A stretch of 47,001 bases of DNA from Bradyrhizobium sp. C9 (GTDB lineage: Bacteria > Pseudomonadota > Alphaproteobacteria > Rhizobiales > Xanthobacteraceae). Location of the stretch: the NCBI RefSeq assembly GCF_002532045.1, contig NZ_NWTG01000042.1, positions 1 to 47,001 of the forward strand. The letters are read 5' to 3'. Within the stretch, counting starts at the first letter, position 1. Every line of letters begins with the position of its first letter. Made by a program: the position numbers and the translations under genes. The notes beneath the pieces were generated by a model. That model did not search any database. It was not told the origin of the DNA and worked only from the letters and a program-made list of their open reading frames with translations. Below, one piece after another: positions 17,471 through 25,330 of the stretch.

Positions 17471-18781
17471 CTACTGCCGCGCCGCCTCCTGCGACCAGGC
17501 GAGGTCACGCCGGGATGGACGGCGATGCAGCCGATCCGAGATCAGGTTCGTTGCTTGCCGGCCCTGGCCGGCGCGGAGGCAGGCGACGATGAAGGTGTCC
17601 TCCCACAATTCGCGTTGCGCATGGCTGCCGCCGATCCGCACCAGTTCGGGCATCAGCGGCGCCAGGATGCGCACGGCGCGCTCATGGTCGCCGGCGGCGA
17701 AGGCGGCAACGCCGCGGCCGAGCCCGATTGCGGCAGGGCCGGGCGCCAGCTTGCCGTCGGCGTCGCGCGCCGCCATCTCGGTCAATCGCGCCTCCAGCGC
17801 ATCAATGTCCGTCGTGGCTGCGACCAGCGCATGGTGCACGTCGGCGAAATGCGCGCCGGCCTTCGGGAAGTAGCCGTCGCCATAGGCGGCGACATCCTTC
17901 CAGTGCGGTTCGAGGCCGGTCTTGCCGGCGACCGACAGCCGCCACAGCAGCGAGGCCGTGTCGGTGTAGATATTGAGCGGCGGATAGGGCCGGCCCGCCG
18001 GCTTGATGTGTTGCTCGTAGATCGCGAGCGCGCCGTCGGCGTCGCCTTCCTCGATCGCGATCAAGGCGAGGTGCCAGGCGAGGTGGCCCTGCAGGAAGCT
18101 GGTGCGATCATTCGCCGGCAGCCATGCGGAGAGGAAGCTGCGGCCTTCCGCCGCGTCGCCCTGCTCGAACAGCGCATGCGCCACCGCATGTGCGGCGCCG
18201 GCATTCTCCGGCTTCAGCGCATAGCCGCGCTCGGTGATGGCGCGGCCCGAGACGAGGTCGCCGGCCTCGGTCTTCGACCAGCCGAGATAGGTGAGGAACC
18301 ACCAGTCGTCGCCATAGTCGCCGGCATAACGTTCCGAGATTGCGAGCCGCGCGGCGTCATGGTCGGGCCGGCCGGAGAAGGCATAGAGGCCGAAGGCGCC
18401 GAGCAACAGCGAGAGGATCTGCGCATCGCGCGGATATTCGGCGAGATGCTGCTCGGCCGCTGTCATCGCCGTCTTGCCCCGACCCTCGATCACCGACGCG
18501 ATGATCTCGATGTGCTGACGCTCGCGCGGCGTCGCGGTCGGCGCGAGCTGCCGCGCATCGGCCGCCTTGGCGCGCGCCTGGGCGCCTTCCATGTTGAGCT
18601 GGTGGACGCGGGCACGGCCGAGATGGGCCAATGCGAACGCCGGGTCCTCGGCGATCGCAGCCTCGAACGCTGAGTCGGCGCCGTGCAGCGCCGCCAGCAT
18701 GCGATCGACGCCGTCGACATAGTACGCGGCGGCGCGGTCCGAGGTGGTGGTCAGTGGCAGGCCGTAGCGGTCGTGAATCAT
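17471..18781 (-). CDS. Tetratricopeptide repeat protein 38-family protein
   Basis: A 436-residue soluble protein, mostly helical with degenerate TPR units (for example DPAFALAHLGRARVHQLNMEG, then a helix pair near 100-130 and others through to the C-terminus). The overall architecture matches the TTC38 family, typically 430-470 aa, found in many rhizobia and in animals, with unknown biochemical role. The motif RERQHIEIIASVIEGRG near residues 85-101 is conserved in the family as I remember it. GGGAGGA lies before the ATG. It is convergent with the GlpD-like gene. Confidence 0.85.
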   Translation of the reverse strand: MIHDRYGLPLTTTSDRAAAYYVDGVDRMLAALHGADSAFEAAIAEDPAFALAHLGRARVHQLNMEGAQARAKAADARQLAPTATPRERQHIEIIASVIEGRGKTAMTAAEQHLAEYPRDAQILSLLLGAFGLYAFSGRPDHDAARLAISERYAGDYGDDWWFLTYLGWSKTEAGDLVSGRAITERGYALKPENAGAAHAVAHALFEQGDAAEGRSFLSAWLPANDRTSFLQGHLAWHLALIAIEEGDADGALAIYEQHIKPAGRPYPPLNIYTDTASLLWRLSVAGKTGLEPHWKDVAAYGDGYFPKAGAHFADVHHALVAATTDIDALEARLTEMAARDADGKLAPGPAAIGLGRGVAAFAAGDHERAVRILAPLMPELVRIGGSHAQRELWEDTFIVACLRAGQGRQATNLISDRLHRRPSRRDLAWSQEAARQ

Positions 18782-18934
18782 CGGTTGTCCTCCCGAGTTT
18801 GGCTGCGAAGTCTAGCAGAGGCGCGGAAGCCGACAATATTGCGGGAGATGTTCCGAGAAGCGGTTGAGCCGGTACCGATCCGCCGCTAGCTTGCCGCCAG
18901 GATTGGACCTTGTGGGGAATCGGGGCTTGCGGAC

Positions 18935-20098
18935 GTGACATCGGGCGAAGCGAGTGCGCAGGCGGCAAGGCCGTTGCCTGAACCGGCCGTCTCGGACATG
19001 CCGCTGCTGCGGATCGAGGGCGTCGCCAAATCGTTCGGGAATTTCCGCGCGGTCGACCAGCTCTCGCTCGACATCCGCGCCGGCGAATTCTTCGCGCTGC
19101 TCGGCCCGAGCGGCTGCGGCAAGACCACGCTGCTGCGCATGCTCGCAGGCTTCGAGACGGCGGACGAGGGCCGCATCCTGCTCGGCGGCAGCGACATCGC
19201 GCAGGTGCTGCCGCATGAGCGGCCCGTCAACATGATGTTCCAGAACTACGCGTTGTTTCCGCATCTGTCGGTGCGCGACAACATCGCCTTCGGCCTCAGG
19301 CGTGCCGGCATGGCGCGCCGCGACATCGCGACCCGCGTCGCGGAGATGGTGGCCCTCGTCAAGCTCGAGGGGCTCGAGAAGCGCAAGCCCGACCAGCTCT
19401 CCGGCGGACAGCGGCAGCGCGTGGCGCTGGCGCGCTCGCTGGCGCGCCGCCCGCAGGTGCTGCTGCTCGACGAGCCGCTCGCCGCGCTCGACAAGAAGCT
19501 GCGCGAGAGCACGCAAGGCGAGCTGATGGAGCTGCAGCGCCGGCTCGGCATGACCTTCATCATCGTCACCCACGATCAGGAGGAGGCGATGACGATGGCC
19601 GGCCGGATCGGCGTGATGGATGCCGGCCGTCTGGTCCAGGTCGCCACCCCGCGCAATCTCTACGAGGCGCCGGCCTCGCGCTGGATCGCCGAGTTCGTCG
19701 GCGACATCAACCTGTTCAACGGCCAGATTGCCGCCCGCGAGAACGGACGGTTGACGGTCTCGACCGCGGAAGCAGGCGCGCTCGCGGTCAGCGAGCTGTG
19801 GCCGCCGGTGACCAAGGAGATGGTCAGCGTTGGGATCCGCCCCGAGAAGGTGAAGCTGTCGCGCCGTGCGCCGGCCTCGGATGCGGGCGCATCGCAGACC
19901 ATCAACCGGCTGGAGGGTGTCGTCACCGACGTCAACTATCTCGGCGGCGTGACCAGTTACCGCGTGAAGCTGGAGACAGGCGCGGTGGTGCGCTCGTCGA
20001 TGGCCAATACCGCGCGGCTCGATGTCGACGCCTATCTCGCCGGCCAGCGCGTGGTGGCATGGTTCACCGCCGACGACTGCCTGGTGCTCGAGCAATGA
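18935..20098 (+). CDS. Polyamine-type ABC transporter ATPase (PotA/PotG-like)
   Basis: A 387-residue ATPase. Walker A GPSGCGKTT, Q-loop in QNYALFPH, signature LSGGQRQRVALARSLARRPQ, Walker B LLLDEPLAALD and switch His in VTHDQEEAM are all present. The C-terminal third (about 285-387) carries TOBE-type sequence, as in Pot and other regulated importers. It overlaps the downstream permease by 4 nt (ATGA), so it is the first gene of a three-gene operon. The GTG at 18935 is taken as the start; an in-frame ATG at 18998 is a plausible alternative. No substrate-binding protein gene accompanies it. Confidence 0.9.
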   Translation: MTSGEASAQAARPLPEPAVSDMPLLRIEGVAKSFGNFRAVDQLSLDIRAGEFFALLGPSGCGKTTLLRMLAGFETADEGRILLGGSDIAQVLPHERPVNMMFQNYALFPHLSVRDNIAFGLRRAGMARRDIATRVAEMVALVKLEGLEKRKPDQLSGGQRQRVALARSLARRPQVLLLDEPLAALDKKLRESTQGELMELQRRLGMTFIIVTHDQEEAMTMAGRIGVMDAGRLVQVATPRNLYEAPASRWIAEFVGDINLFNGQIAARENGRLTVSTAEAGALAVSELWPPVTKEMVSVGIRPEKVKLSRRAPASDAGASQTINRLEGVVTDVNYLGGVTSYRVKLETGAVVRSSMANTARLDVDAYLAGQRVVAWFTADDCLVLEQ

Positions 20099-21009
20099 GC
20101 GCGCGCCGCATCTTCGCTCGTCCGGCGCGGTTCGCCGCCATCGCACCCTATCTCTGGATGGTGCTGTTCTTCCTGGTGCCGTTCGGCTTCGTGCTGAAAA
20201 TCAGCCTGTCGCAGACTGCGATCGCGCAGCCGCCCTATACGCCGGTGTTCGATTTCACGGAGGGGCGCGCGGCGCTGGCGGCCGCGTTCGCGCAATTGTC
20301 GTTCGATAATTTCCGCCTGCTGCTGCAGGACAATCTCTACATCCTGTCCTATCTGCGCAGCCTCGTCGTCGCCGTAACCTCGACCGTGGTCCTGCTGCTG
20401 ATCGGCTATCCCATCGCCTACGGCATGGCGCGGCTCCCGCAGCGTTGGCAGGGCGTGGCGATGATGCTGGTGATCGTGCCGTTCTGGACCTCGTTCCTGA
20501 TCCGCATCTATGCCTGGATCAACATCCTGCAGCATGACGGCCTGCTCAACCAGATCCTGCTCGCGCTGCACATCGTGTCCGCGCCGGTGGTCTGGCTGTC
20601 GACCGACAGCGCGATGTATCTCGGCATCGTCTACTCCTATCTGCCGTTCATGATCCTGCCGCTCTATGCGACGCTCTCGAAGATGGATGCATCTCTGCTG
20701 GAAGCCGCGGGCGATCTCGGCGCCTCGCCGCTGCAGGCGTTCTGGCTGGTGACGTTCCCGCTGTCGCTGCCCGGCGTCGGCGCCGGCGCGCTGCTCTGCT
20801 TTATCCCCATCGTCGGCGAGTTCGTGATCCCCGATCTGCTCGCCGGCTCCAATTCGCTGATGATCGGGCAGACGCTGTGGCTCGAGTTCTTCACCAACAA
20901 GGACTGGCCGGTGGCGTCAGCTGCGGCGGTCGCATTGCTGCTGCTGCTGGTGCCGCCGCTGGTGCTCTACGACCGCCTGCAACGCCGCCAGTTGGCGGGT
21001 GGCCGCTGA
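20095..21009 (+). CDS. Polyamine-type ABC permease (PotB/PotH-like)
   Basis: A 304-residue inner-membrane permease with about six helices. The cytoplasmic EAA loop is SLLEAAGDLGASPLQAFWLV, which couples to the ATPase. Helices include the N-terminal PYLWMVLFFLVPFGFVLKIS and the long periplasmic loop with SQTAIAQPPYTPVFDF. Its ATG overlaps the ATPase stop (ATGA), and its TGA overlaps the next ATG by 1 nt (TGATG). The tight spacing shows a translationally coupled operon. It is the PotB/PotH-type first permease of spermidine/putrescine importers. Confidence 0.9.
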   Translation: MSARRIFARPARFAAIAPYLWMVLFFLVPFGFVLKISLSQTAIAQPPYTPVFDFTEGRAALAAAFAQLSFDNFRLLLQDNLYILSYLRSLVVAVTSTVVLLLIGYPIAYGMARLPQRWQGVAMMLVIVPFWTSFLIRIYAWINILQHDGLLNQILLALHIVSAPVVWLSTDSAMYLGIVYSYLPFMILPLYATLSKMDASLLEAAGDLGASPLQAFWLVTFPLSLPGVGAGALLCFIPIVGEFVIPDLLAGSNSLMIGQTLWLEFFTNKDWPVASAAAVALLLLLVPPLVLYDRLQRRQLAGGR

Positions 21010-21824
21010 TGGCGCACTCCGCGACCCGCCTCACGCGCTTCAACATGACCTCGCTCGCGCTCGGGCTGGCGTTCCTCTACCTGCCGATCGTGATCCTCGT
21101 GATCTACTCGTTCAACGCCTCGCGGCTGGTGACGGTGTGGGGCGGCTGGTCGCTGCGCTGGTACCACGAGTTCTTCAGCGACCGCGCCATGCTGGATGCG
21201 GCGTGGATGAGCCTGTCGGTCGCCGCGGTGTCGGCGACGCTGGCGACTCTCCTAGGCACGCTGGCGGCAGTCGGGCTGGCGCGGGGTGAGCGGTTCCGGG
21301 GACGGGCGCTGTTCTCCGGCATGCTGTATTCCCCGCTGGTGATGCCCGAGGTGATCTCCGGCCTGTCGCTGCTGCTGCTGTTCGTGGCGCTGAATGCCGA
21401 GCGCGGCTTCTGGACGGTGACGATCGCCCATACCACGCTGACGATGTGTTTCGTCACCGTGGTGGTGCAGTCGCGCCTCGCCACGCTCGATCGTAGCCTG
21501 GAGGAAGCCGCAATGGACCTCGGCTGCGATCCGGTGCGCGCGTTCCTCCTGGTGACGCTGCCGCTCATCGTGCCGGCGATCGTGGCGGGGTGGATGCTCG
21601 CCTTCACGCTGTCGCTCGACGACGTCGTGATCGCGAGCTTCACCACCGGTCCGGGTTCGGCGACGCTGCCGATCCGGATCTATTCGGAAGTGCGGCTCGG
21701 CGTGAAGCCGGAGATCAACGCGATCTGCACGCTGGTGATCGCGCTGATCGCCGTGATCATCGTGGTCGCCTCATTCGCCTCGAAACTGTCGAGCGCGCGC
21801 GGCGAGAGCGCCGCACCGCTGTGA
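21009..21824 (+). CDS. Polyamine-type ABC permease (PotC/PotI-like)
   Basis: A 271-residue permease with six predicted helices. The EAA motif is SLEEAAMDLGCDPVRAFLLV and the N-terminus is RFNMTSLALGLAFLYLPIVI. The segment FNASRLVTVWGGWSLRWY is typical of PotC/PotI permeases. It is the last gene of the operon, and its stop is 6 nt from the stop of the convergent sugar-permease gene. No hairpin is visible in that gap, so termination may be coupled or read into the antisense operon. Confidence 0.9.
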   Translation: MAHSATRLTRFNMTSLALGLAFLYLPIVILVIYSFNASRLVTVWGGWSLRWYHEFFSDRAMLDAAWMSLSVAAVSATLATLLGTLAAVGLARGERFRGRALFSGMLYSPLVMPEVISGLSLLLLFVALNAERGFWTVTIAHTTLTMCFVTVVVQSRLATLDRSLEEAAMDLGCDPVRAFLLVTLPLIVPAIVAGWMLAFTLSLDDVVIASFTTGPGSATLPIRIYSEVRLGVKPEINAICTLVIALIAVIIVVASFASKLSSARGESAAPL

Positions 21825-21830
21825 GGCGCG

Positions 21831-22682
21831 TTACGATTTGACGGCGCCGGCAGTCAGCCCACCGACCATGTAACGCTTGAAGGCGTAATACACCGCGGCC
21901 GGCGGCAGCGCGTAGATGAAGCCGGTGGTCATTAGCAGCTCCCATGGCGAGTCGTCGGCGGCGAGGAAGTTGCCGAGCGCGACCGGCAGCGTGATGTCGG
22001 TGTCCTTCGACAGCAAGAGGAACGCGTAGAGATATTCGTTCCAGGCAAGCAGGATCGCATAAGTGCCGACCGCGACCAGCGAGGGCATCATCAACGGCAC
22101 ATAGACCAGGCGGAACAGCTGCAGCGTGGTGGCGCCGTCCATCGTCGCGGCTTCGTCGAGCTCGACCGGCAGCTTGTCGGAGGCCTGCTTCAGCACCCAG
22201 ATCGCGTAGGGCGCGGCGATCGTCACCATGGCCAGAATCAGCGACCAGTGATTGTTGAGCAGGCCGTAGGTGCCCATGGTGCGGTACATCGGCACGGCGA
22301 GGAACGCCGCCGGGATGAAATAGGTGAACAGCGCCATGTTCATCACCACCCGACCGCCCGGCACGCGCAGCCGCGAGATCGAGAATGCCGCGGCGGTGGC
22401 GACGAACAACGTCAGCGCGCCGACGGCGAGCGCGATCACGGCCGAATTCCAGAACTGGATCCAGAAGTCGCGCAGGAAGTAATGCTGCTGGTGGAACACG
22501 ATCGAGAAATTATGCAGCGTCGGATGCGTCGGCCACAGCTTGCCGGTGAACGCGTCCTCCTTCGGCGAGATCGCGAACACGAACATGTGGTAGATCGGGA
22601 TCATGGTCCAGATGAAGACCGGGATGCCGATCAGCAGCAGCTTGGCTTCGGTGCCGACTTCGCGGAGGGTGGGCAGCTTCAT
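21831..22682 (-). CDS. CUT1 carbohydrate ABC permease (MalG-like)
   Basis: A 283-residue permease of the second (MalG/UgpE) type. The EAA motif is ELDEAATMDGATTLQLFRLV, followed by YVPLMMPSLVAVGTYAILLA. The N-terminus IGIPVFIWTMIPIYHMFVFA fits a first helix. Its ATG overlaps the upstream permease by 4 nt, so the two are coupled. It should form the membrane pore with the MalF-like protein. The substrate is not evident from sequence. Confidence 0.92.
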   Translation of the reverse strand: MKLPTLREVGTEAKLLLIGIPVFIWTMIPIYHMFVFAISPKEDAFTGKLWPTHPTLHNFSIVFHQQHYFLRDFWIQFWNSAVIALAVGALTLFVATAAAFSISRLRVPGGRVVMNMALFTYFIPAAFLAVPMYRTMGTYGLLNNHWSLILAMVTIAAPYAIWVLKQASDKLPVELDEAATMDGATTLQLFRLVYVPLMMPSLVAVGTYAILLAWNEYLYAFLLLSKDTDITLPVALGNFLAADDSPWELLMTTGFIYALPPAAVYYAFKRYMVGGLTAGAVKS

Positions 22683-23548
22683 CGCGACAACCGTTTCATC
22701 ATGTAATAGACCAGCGGCAGCACGAACGGCATCGCGCAGACGATCGAGGCCATCGCCAGCGACAGCTGGTCGAGCCTGAGATAGCGGATGCCCAGCGTCG
22801 ACAGCACGTGGGTGAGGTCGGCGGGTCCGCCGCCGGTGAGCAGATAGACGCTGTTGAAGTCGCCCAGCGTCCAGATCATCGAGAGCAGCGTGCAGGTGAT
22901 GTAGAGCGTCTGCATCGACGGCCAGGTGATGTAGCGGAATTTCTGCCACCAATTGGCGCCGTCGACGTCGGACGCCTCGTACAGATCGTGCGGGATGGCG
23001 AGCCGTCCGGTCAGCAGGATCAGCGTCCAGAACGGCAGCGACTTCCAGATGTGCACGCCGATCGCCATCGCCAGCGCGACCGCCGGATCGTTCAGCCAGT
23101 TCGGGCCGTCGTCGCCGGTGAACTTGAAGATCAGCTGGTTGACCACGCCCCATTCCGGATTGAGCATGAAGCGCACAGAGAGAATGGTCGGGATCGACGG
23201 CACCGCCCAGGGCAGGATGAAGATGACCGACAGCCACCTGATCCAGGGCCGCTGCTGGGCGAAGAAGCCGGACAGGAACAGCGCGATCAGCATCTTGATG
23301 TTGATGCCGATGACCAGGAAGATCAGCGTGTTGACGGCGGCGCGGGCGAAGATCGGATCGTTGTACAGCGCGACATAGCTCGATGGATGGCGCGCCAGCC
23401 ACAGCCCATAGCCGACCGGATAGACCACGAAAGCGAGGAAGACGAGCAGATAGGGCGCAAGCAGCGCGATGCCCCAGATCTGCGGCGGCGACAGCCGCGC
23501 CGACAGCGGCGGCGAGGGGACATCGGATGCGGAGAGCGTGATCGCCAT
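22679..23548 (-). CDS. CUT1 carbohydrate ABC permease (MalF-like)
   Basis: A 289-residue permease with six helices. The EAA loop is DLYEASDVDGANWWQKFRYI, followed by TWPSMQTLYITCTLLSMIWT. The sequence SVIFILPWAVPSIPTIL near residues 92-108 is typical of UgpA/MalF-type partners. It lies downstream of the sugar-binding protein gene with a palindromic repeat block between them, and upstream of the MalG-like gene. No ATPase follows, so the complete importer must recruit one from elsewhere. Confidence 0.92.
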   Translation of the reverse strand: MAITLSASDVPSPPLSARLSPPQIWGIALLAPYLLVFLAFVVYPVGYGLWLARHPSSYVALYNDPIFARAAVNTLIFLVIGINIKMLIALFLSGFFAQQRPWIRWLSVIFILPWAVPSIPTILSVRFMLNPEWGVVNQLIFKFTGDDGPNWLNDPAVALAMAIGVHIWKSLPFWTLILLTGRLAIPHDLYEASDVDGANWWQKFRYITWPSMQTLYITCTLLSMIWTLGDFNSVYLLTGGGPADLTHVLSTLGIRYLRLDQLSLAMASIVCAMPFVLPLVYYMMKRLSR

Positions 23549-23575
23549 AGTCTGTCTCGTCTCTTGGCCCTCTTT

Positions 23576-23716
23576 ACCTCGCCCCGCTTGCGGGGAGAGG
23601 TCGGATCACATCGCAGATGTGATCCGGGTGAGGGGGTACAGGGCTCTCCGCGCGTATTGCTCGCGGATGGAGCCCCTCACCCCGACCCTCTCCCCGTGAA
23701 GGACGGGGAGAGGGGG
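23576..23716. repeat. Composite CTCTCCCC palindromic repeat, copy A
   Basis: The 5' part has a GC-rich hairpin around CCCCGCTTGCGGGG. A perfect arm pair follows at 23603-23625 (GGATCACATC, GCA loop). The 3' part is a strong hairpin with arms 23686-23697 and 23703-23714. This composite layout (hairpin, NNATC palindrome, pair of short arms, CCTCTCCCC hairpin) recurs at 34190-34313. It lies inside the sugar ABC operon, between the binding-protein gene and the permeases, and may help set their relative expression. Confidence 0.75.
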
Positions 23717-23723
23717 AAGATTA

Positions 23724-25109
23724 TCACCCCGCCACCTGCTTGATGCGCGTGATCAGCTCGTCGACGGCCTTGTCCACCGGCACCTTCTCGCTGACCACGC
23801 GGTTCATGGCCTTGGCCCAGACGTTCTCGTTGTTCAGGATGGTGAACTTCCAGTTCTTGGTAAAGTCGAACGGCGCGGTGCCGCCGGTGAACTGGTTCCA
23901 GACCGCCTTGCGATGCCGGTCGGCCTGCCAGAACGGGCTCGCCTGGCTGGCCTTGGTCACCGGGAACCAGCGGCCGAGCGCACCTTCGATGTAGGGCCGG
24001 ACGTTGTCTTCCTGCATCAGGAAGCTGATGAACTGCTTGCCTTCCGCCTTGTTCTTGGCGTTGGCGAAGATCAGCCCGGTCTTGACGTCGGAGCGGTAGC
24101 GGATCGTCGAGCCGTCCGGAGCCTTCGGGAACGACGCGGTGATGATGTCGTGCTCATAGGCCTGCTTGCCGGCGGCGCGCTGCGCGTCGGTCAGCGCCGG
24201 GTTGGTGGAATCCTCGAACCACTTCGCCGCGATCGAGATCGTGAAATTGTGGGTCATCACGATCGTCTTGTTGTGGAAGGCGACGTTGTTGTCCGGGTCC
24301 TTCCAGGTCGTCGAGGAGGGCGGCGTGCAGCCCTTGGTGTAGGTGTCGGTATAGTCCTTCAGCGCGTGGATCAGGCCCTCGCGCACCTTGGGATCATCGA
24401 CCAAGAGCTTGCCGTCGTCGTCGACCAGCTTGACGTGGTAGGCGTCCATGAAGGTGTAGAACGACTGGAACGAGTCGGTGGATTCCACGCCCATCGGCTG
24501 GCCGACGCCGTAGATGCGCTGGCCGGTCGCCTTGCGGATCCCCGGCTGCACCTTGTCGCACCAGAACGTCCAGTAGTCCTCCCACTTGGTCGGGATGTCG
24601 GCGGCCTTGAAGCCGGCCTTCTCCAGCATGTCGTTCCAGATCTGGACGTGCATGCTCTGCTGCTTCAGCGGGAAGCCGTAGTAGGACTTCTTCTTGGCGA
24701 CGCCATTGTAGAGCAGGGCGGCTTCCAGCGTGTTCGGCGCGAAGGCATCCTTCATCGGCAGCATGATGTCGGAGAGGTCTTCGAGCTTGCCCTCGAAGGC
24801 CCATTTGCCCTGGGCCTGCACATCGTAGGTGTCGGAATAGGCGACGTCGGGCACGGTGCCGGAATCGAGCGCGGCGACCGTCTTCGGAATCATGTCCTGG
24901 ATCGCATATTGCGACAGTTCGACCTTGATGCCGGTCTTGGCTTCGAATTTCTTGATCGTGTCGAGCAGCGCGTCGTCTTCGGATTTGTAAAATCCCTTGC
25001 CCCACCAGACGGTGATCGTCTTGCCCTGGGCGAGAGCGGGTGCAGTTGCGGCGAACAGGCCGACCGCAGCGACCGCAATTGATAGCGCACCGATAACCTT
25101 GGATCTCAC
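23724..25109 (-). CDS. CUT1 ABC transporter substrate-binding protein
   Basis: A 461-residue exported protein. Signal peptide: basic RSK, hydrophobic core to residue 20, cleavage expected after APALA (residue 27). The mature part begins with KTITVWWGKGF and contains the extracellular binding-protein signature DIKKFEAKTGIKVELSQYA-like sequence near residues 52-71. DVAYSDTYDVQAQG and the C-terminal NNENVWAKAMNRVVSEKVPV fit the family 1 sugar-binding proteins. The start is GTG with AGGGGAG upstream. It is the first gene of a three-gene set with two permeases and no ATPase. The ligand is not predictable from sequence. Confidence 0.92.
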   Translation of the reverse strand: MRSKVIGALSIAVAAVGLFAATAPALAQGKTITVWWGKGFYKSEDDALLDTIKKFEAKTGIKVELSQYAIQDMIPKTVAALDSGTVPDVAYSDTYDVQAQGKWAFEGKLEDLSDIMLPMKDAFAPNTLEAALLYNGVAKKKSYYGFPLKQQSMHVQIWNDMLEKAGFKAADIPTKWEDYWTFWCDKVQPGIRKATGQRIYGVGQPMGVESTDSFQSFYTFMDAYHVKLVDDDGKLLVDDPKVREGLIHALKDYTDTYTKGCTPPSSTTWKDPDNNVAFHNKTIVMTHNFTISIAAKWFEDSTNPALTDAQRAAGKQAYEHDIITASFPKAPDGSTIRYRSDVKTGLIFANAKNKAEGKQFISFLMQEDNVRPYIEGALGRWFPVTKASQASPFWQADRHRKAVWNQFTGGTAPFDFTKNWKFTILNNENVWAKAMNRVVSEKVPVDKAVDELITRIKQVAG

Positions 25110-25269
25110 GTTCTTCTCCCCTCATGAGGCCGGCTTTTTTTAACCGGTTGGAGAAAACATTAGCGCATGCCCGTGACCCGATAAAGATGCCGCGTCGACG
25201 ACTTCTGTAGGGGGCTCATGGGAGAGCGTGGATCAGTCCCGCTGCATCGATGCGGAAAGTGAATGGATC

Positions 25270-25330
25270 GATCGGTTCGGCCTTGGTCAGTTCAACTGGG
25301 CCAGTTCGACTTCGGTCAGTTCGATTTGGC
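25270..25330. repeat. Tandem 14-15-nt repeats at the AsmA 3' end
   Basis: Three tandem units of about 14-15 nt (at 25285, 25299 and 25314) with the core CAGTTCRAYT, plus a weaker fourth unit before them (about 25270), lie across the 3' end of the AsmA-like gene. The stop codon of that gene falls inside the last unit. Likely slipped-strand expansion, no known role. Confidence 0.5.

Noticed and set aside
15874..17508. A 544-codon minus-strand frame opposite the GlpD-like gene
   Set aside because: Antisense shadow. The plus-strand gene has an FAD motif and full-length family alignment; the minus frame has only Arg/His/Ala-rich sequence.
17525..18673. A 382-codon plus-strand frame opposite the TPR38 gene
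   Set aside because: The minus-strand product is a recognisable TPR protein with a good ribosome site. The plus frame lacks motifs.
18812..20146. A 444-codon minus-strand frame opposite the Pot-type ATPase gene
   Set aside because: The plus strand has intact Walker and signature motifs. The minus frame has composition of an antisense artefact.
23549..23723. Possible missing ATPase gene within the sugar ABC operon
   Set aside because: The 175-nt gap holds only a palindromic repeat. It is far too short for an ATPase, and no ABC motif is present in any frame.
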